A DNA stretch of 64,000 nucleotides from assembly GCA_964611345.1 (NCBI GenBank), contig CAZSYU010000008.1:1-64000 (forward strand), in the 5' to 3' direction. The notes below the pieces were generated by a model. The model saw nothing but the letters and a program-made list of their open reading frames with translations. It ran no database searches and had not been told where the DNA came from. The DNA comes from JALZVT01 sp964611345 (GTDB lineage Bacteria; Pseudomonadota; Gammaproteobacteria; Pseudomonadales; Azotimanducaceae). Both the position numbers and the translations under genes were made by a program. Below are positions 60,542 to 64,000 of the stretch, in pieces. The stretch's first letter is position 1; every line of letters starts with the position of its first letter.

Positions 60542-61606
60542 ATGGCCCTGATCAGCATGCGTCAGCTGTTGGACCACGCGGCGGAGCACCAGTACGGCGT
60601 GCCGGCGTTTAACGTGAACAACCTCGAGCAAATGCGCGCCATTATGGAGGGTGCCCAGGCCACCGATTCGCCGGTGATCGTCCAGGCCTCTGCGGGTGCC
60701 CGCAAGTACGCCGGTCCAACGTTTCTGCGCCACCTCATTCTCGCAGCCGTTGAAGAGTTTCCCGATATTCCTGTTGTCATGCATCAGGACCACGGCGGTT
60801 CTCCTGCCGTTTGTCAGCGCTCCATCGCTCTTGGCTTTTCTTCAGTGATGATGGATGGTTCTCTCGAGGAAGATCAGAAAACGCCTGCGAGTTACGACTA
60901 CAACGTAGATGTAACGCGGCGCACTGTCGATATGGCGCACGCCTGCGGCGTATCTGTCGAAGGTGAGTTGGGCTGTCTCGGTTCGCTTGAAACCGGCCAG
61001 GCTGGCGAAGAAGATGGTGTTGGTGCTGACGTCACGCTGTCGATGGACATGATGCTAACCGACCCCGATGAAGCGGCTGACTTTGTTAAGAAGACTCATG
61101 TTGATGCGTTGGCGATTGCGATTGGTACTTCCCATGGCGCCTATAAATTCACGCGCCCGCCAACGGGTGACATTCTGGCGATTGATCGAGTGAAAGCGAT
61201 TAATAAGCGTATTCCGGAGACTCACCTGGTAATGCATGGTTCCTCAAGTGTGCCGCAGGAGATGCTGGCCGTGATCAACGAGTTTGGTGGCGAGATTCCT
61301 GAAACCTATGGGGTTCCAGTTGAAGAGATCCAGGAGGGCATCAAGCATGGGGTGCGCAAAGTAAATATCGACACTGACTTACGGCTTGCATCAACAGCTG
61401 CCATTCGCAAGTTCATGGCGCACAACAAGTCAGAGTTTGATCCACGCAAATACCTTAGCGAAACGACGAAGGCGATGCGTGATGTGGTTGTCGCTCGCTA
61501 CGAAGCGTTTGGTACTGCGGGCCAGGCCGGCAAGATCAAGCCGCTGTCACTCGATGCGATGTCTGATGAATATTCAGCGGGGAAGCTGGACCCGGTGATT
61601 AAGTAG
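60542..61606 (+). CDS. fba: Class II fructose-1,6-bisphosphate aldolase
   Basis: The 354-residue zinc enzyme has PAFNVNNLEQMRAIMEGA, VVMHQDHGGSP with catalytic Asp83 and zinc ligand His84, GELGCLGSLETG, DALAIAIGTSHGAYKF and HGSSSVPQE. It cleaves or makes fructose 1,6-bisphosphate. AGGAGAATGTAG precedes the ATG with good spacing. Confidence 0.97.
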   Translation: MALISMRQLLDHAAEHQYGVPAFNVNNLEQMRAIMEGAQATDSPVIVQASAGARKYAGPTFLRHLILAAVEEFPDIPVVMHQDHGGSPAVCQRSIALGFSSVMMDGSLEEDQKTPASYDYNVDVTRRTVDMAHACGVSVEGELGCLGSLETGQAGEEDGVGADVTLSMDMMLTDPDEAADFVKKTHVDALAIAIGTSHGAYKFTRPPTGDILAIDRVKAINKRIPETHLVMHGSSSVPQEMLAVINEFGGEIPETYGVPVEEIQEGIKHGVRKVNIDTDLRLASTAAIRKFMAHNKSEFDPRKYLSETTKAMRDVVVARYEAFGTAGQAGKIKPLSLDAMSDEYSAGKLDPVIK

Positions 61607-61618
61607 TCGCTGGCAAAC

Positions 61619-61642
61619 AGGGGGAACGTTGTGATTCCTCCT
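61619..61642. terminator. Bidirectional hairpin between fba and serA
   Basis: AGGGGGAA (61619-61626) pairs with TTCCTCCT (61635-61642), 8 bp with one G-T pair and an 8-base loop, between convergent genes. A TTTT run lies about eight bases further on the plus strand. Confidence 0.45.
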
Positions 61643-61652
61643 TCTGCTGATT

Positions 61653-62882
61653 TTAGAACAACACGCGTGCGCGGATCGTGCCGTCGATTTGCCGCAGCTC
61701 CTGCAGCACCGCGCCTGACTGCTCCTCGTCGATATCCAGCACCACATAGCCGATATCTGCGGTAGTTTGCAGGTACTGTCCTGAGATGTTCACACCCAGA
61801 TCGGAAAATACCTGATTGATTGCTGACAGCACGCCTGGCTGATTGCGATGTACATGCAGTAGGCGATGCTTGCCCTGGTGTTCAGGCAGGGCCGCCTCAG
61901 GGAAGTTCACTGCAGATAGCGTTGAGCCGTTATCGCTGTAGCGAATGAGTTTTGTGGCAACCTCTTCGCCAATGTTGCTTTGTGCTTCGGCCGTACTGCC
62001 ACCGATATGGGGCGTCAGTAGCACGTTGTCTAGTTTTTGCAGGCGAGACACGAAAGGCTCGTTATTGGATTTTGGCTCTTCGGGATAAACGTCGATAGCG
62101 GCACCGAGTAGCTTGCCGGCTTCGAGGGCATCGGCCAGCGCCTCAAGATCAATGACGTTACCGCGCGAGGCGTTGATCAGTACTGCACTTGGCTTCATGA
62201 GAGAAAGCGCGCCAGCATCAATCATGCTTTTTGTTTGCTGTGTTGCCGGTACGTGCATTGAGACCACATCGGCTTCTTGCAGCAATTCTTCCAACGATTC
62301 GGCTTGTCGAGCGTTGCCTAGCTTTAACTTGGTCTCTACATCGAAAAACACCACCCGCATACCCAGCGATTCTGCCAACACACTCAGTTGCTTGCCGATG
62401 TTGCCGTAGCCCACCACGCCCAAAGTTTTGCCGCGAGTCTCAAAGGAATTACTTGCCGACTTTTGCCATTTGCCTTCGCGCAACTGATTGTGTCGAGCAG
62501 GCACACTGCGTAGTAGCAAGATCGCTTCGGCCAGCACCAGTTCTGCCACGCTGCGAGTATTGCTGAAAGGCGCATTGAAGACCGGCACGCCTTTCAGCGA
62601 CGCTGCATGCAGGTCGACCTGATTGGTACCAATGCAAAAACAACCCACGGCAATCAGTCGGTCGGCGGCGTCTAGAGCTGCGGCGTCAAGCTGTGTACGG
62701 GAGCGAATACCGAGTACATGAACGCCGGCTAACGCGGCTGCCAGTGCATCGCCTTGCAAAGCTGCCTTCTCCCGGCGAATGTTGGTGTAACCGGCGTTGC
62801 GAAAGGCCGTGACTGCAGATTCGTGTACCCCTTCCAGTAACAGAATATTGATACGTGTACGGTCGAGAGAAGTTTGAGACAA
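61653..62882 (-). CDS. serA: D-3-phosphoglycerate dehydrogenase
   Basis: The 409-residue enzyme has the substrate domain (GIRSRTQLDAAALDAADRL), the NAD-binding site GVVGYGNIGKQLSVLAESLGM, VLINASRGNVIDLEAL, TPHIGGSTAEAQ with the catalytic His, and a C-terminal ACT domain (HVHRNQPGVLSAINQVF) for serine feedback. It starts serine synthesis and can also reduce 2-oxoglutarate to D-2-hydroxyglutarate. Confidence 0.97.
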   Translation of the reverse strand: MSQTSLDRTRINILLLEGVHESAVTAFRNAGYTNIRREKAALQGDALAAALAGVHVLGIRSRTQLDAAALDAADRLIAVGCFCIGTNQVDLHAASLKGVPVFNAPFSNTRSVAELVLAEAILLLRSVPARHNQLREGKWQKSASNSFETRGKTLGVVGYGNIGKQLSVLAESLGMRVVFFDVETKLKLGNARQAESLEELLQEADVVSMHVPATQQTKSMIDAGALSLMKPSAVLINASRGNVIDLEALADALEAGKLLGAAIDVYPEEPKSNNEPFVSRLQKLDNVLLTPHIGGSTAEAQSNIGEEVATKLIRYSDNGSTLSAVNFPEAALPEHQGKHRLLHVHRNQPGVLSAINQVFSDLGVNISGQYLQTTADIGYVVLDIDEEQSGAVLQELRQIDGTIRARVLF

Positions 62883-62959
62883 CGGTTGAGCTCGAAGGTC
62901 AGGAAAGGGGCGTTATACTAGCAGCGTTGTTTAACTATTCGGCAGGTGGCCGTTTGAGA

Positions 62960-64000
62960 ATGCCTAAGTTCCTTGATGAGATTTTCTCACCTGAACAGAT
63001 AGCCCGGGATGACGACTCCCTGAATAACTGGGGGCGCGACTGGACACGCGACAAAACGCCGGCACCAAGTGCGGTGGTTTTTCCTCGCAGTGCTGAAGAA
63101 GTGCAGGCCCTGGTGCGCAAAGCCGGCGAAGAGCGTACGGCGCTGGTTCCAAGCGGTGGACGGACCGGCTTGTCGGGCGGTGCGGTGGCGGCTAACAGCG
63201 AGGTCGTAGTGTCATTCGACAAGATGAACCGTATATTGGACTTTGATGCCACGGACCGGATTGTGCGCTGTGAGCCTGGAGTCGTCACAGCCGCGCTGCA
63301 GACTTTCGCAGCGGAGCGAGACTTAATGTATCCCGTTGACTTTGCGTCTTCGGGGTCGAGCCACATAGGCGGCAACATCGCAACCAATGCAGGCGGAATC
63401 AAGGTTATCCGCTATGGGCTCACACGCGATTGGGTTACCGGGCTAAGTGTGGTTACCGGTGCGGGTGACATGTTGAAGTGTAACCAGGGCCTCACCAAGA
63501 ATGCGACCGGCTACGACCTGCGGCATCTGTTTGTGGGTTCAGAAGGTACGCTTGGTCTTATTGTTGAGGCCGAGATGCGCCTCGCCAAGGCCGCCGAGCC
63601 ACATCGGGTAATGGTGCTTGGGGTGCCGGAGTTTCCTGATTTATTGAAAGTCCTTGCGGCATTTCAACAGGAAGTGACGCTGTCTGCGTTTGAATTCTTT
63701 TCGCAGATTGCACTGGACAAGGTGCGTGCTCATCGTGATTTGTCCGAGCCCTTAAGCGCAGCAACCAATTTCTACGCGCTGCTTGAGTTCGATAACAGCG
63801 CTGAAGAATCAGCCATGGCGGCGTTTACGAGAGTGCTGGAAGAAGGTTGGGTTACTGATGGTGTGCTTAGCCAGTCGGACGCACAGGCGGCGGCGCTGTG
63901 GCAGTTGCGAGAAGGCATCTCTGAGAGCATCTCTGTGTTTACGCCGTATAAGAACGATCTGGCGGTAAAGGTTTCGGTGCTGCCCGAATTTTTAACCAAA
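62960..64000 (+). CDS. FAD-binding oxidoreductase, probable D-2-hydroxyglutarate dehydrogenase, 5' part
   Basis: The gene runs off the window; 347 codons are visible. It has the PCMH-type FAD fold: VVFPRSAEEVQALVR, VPSGGRTGLSGGAV, DRIVRCEPGVVTAALQ, DFASSGSSHIGGNIATNAGG, GYDLRHLFVGSEGTLG. This is the GlcD/D2HGDH family. Divergent placement next to serA (77 bases apart) matches Pseudomonas, where D2HGDH reoxidises the D-2-hydroxyglutarate made by SerA and so drives serine synthesis. D-lactate or glycolate dehydrogenase is the alternative from sequence alone. Confidence 0.85.
   Translation, partial: MPKFLDEIFSPEQIARDDDSLNNWGRDWTRDKTPAPSAVVFPRSAEEVQALVRKAGEERTALVPSGGRTGLSGGAVAANSEVVVSFDKMNRILDFDATDRIVRCEPGVVTAALQTFAAERDLMYPVDFASSGSSHIGGNIATNAGGIKVIRYGLTRDWVTGLSVVTGAGDMLKCNQGLTKNATGYDLRHLFVGSEGTLGLIVEAEMRLAKAAEPHRVMVLGVPEFPDLLKVLAAFQQEVTLSAFEFFSQIALDKVRAHRDLSEPLSAATNFYALLEFDNSAEESAMAAFTRVLEEGWVTDGVLSQSDAQAAALWQLREGISESISVFTPYKNDLAVKVSVLPEFLTK

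Noticed and set aside
1..64000. CRISPR arrays, tRNA or rRNA genes, prophage
   Set aside because: No spaced repeats, no cloverleaf-like segments and no phage or integrase genes were recognised; nearly all sequence is accounted for by conserved protein genes.

Overview
This 64 kb window reads as chromosomal core genome of a gammaproteobacterium. The evidence is gene order: recG-spoT-rpoZ-gmk-yicC, rph-pyrE, slmA/argB/algC/coaBC/radC/rpmBG/mutM, coaD/rsmD/ftsYEX/rpoH, hemW/rdgB/metWX/yggT/proC/yggS/pilTU, ruvX/yqgE/tonB/gshB/pilGHIJ-chpA, rsmE/metF/metK/tkt/pgk/fba and serA beside a D-2-hydroxyglutarate dehydrogenase. The same blocks occur in Pseudomonas and relatives, so an environmental, type IV pilus-bearing member of that broad group is likely; I cannot name a genus. 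Coding density is high, many genes overlap by 1-23 bases, and I see no rRNA, tRNA, CRISPR array, insertion sequence or prophage. One 100-base run of N (15796-15895) lies inside pyrE.

Layout. 1-3159: end of an AraC-type regulator, a lysine 2,3-aminomutase-like radical SAM enzyme, a glutathione S-transferase whose 3' end is triplicated, and a diguanylate cyclase. 3204-8159: an accessory-looking stretch with a glutathione peroxidase, a phenylacetyl-CoA epoxidase operon (paaABC plus an unusually short paaE and no paaD), a DUF938 methyltransferase, a thioredoxin-fold peroxiredoxin-like gene and a small unknown gene. 8302-31334: information-processing and cell-envelope genes. 31358-37598: a tightly packed minus-strand block. 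37789-54052: twitching motility (pilT, pilU, pilGHIJ-chpA-chpC) with housekeeping genes in between. 54027-64000: methionine/SAM, pentose phosphate/glycolysis and serine synthesis.

The most interesting observation is that the peroxidase and the peroxiredoxin-like gene each carry an in-frame UGA exactly at the redox-active cysteine position (codons 36 and 47). Each UGA is followed 20 or 17 bases later by a perfect 7-bp hairpin with G in the first two loop bases, as expected of bacterial SECIS elements. Both are best read as selenoproteins; without recoding they look like N-terminally truncated genes. No Sec machinery (selA, selB, selC, selD) is visible here.

Other points worth a second look: a 12-bp tandem repeat (NPGP) inserted in frame into pyrE, with identical 55-base flanks on both sides of the assembly gap; a PaaE that has lost its flavin domain and recognisable NAD-binding motif; a PilJ without its periplasmic sensor domain; an omega subunit with a long Gly/Ser-rich tail overlapping spoT; and absence of dut, paaD, pilK and gap from places where they are often found.
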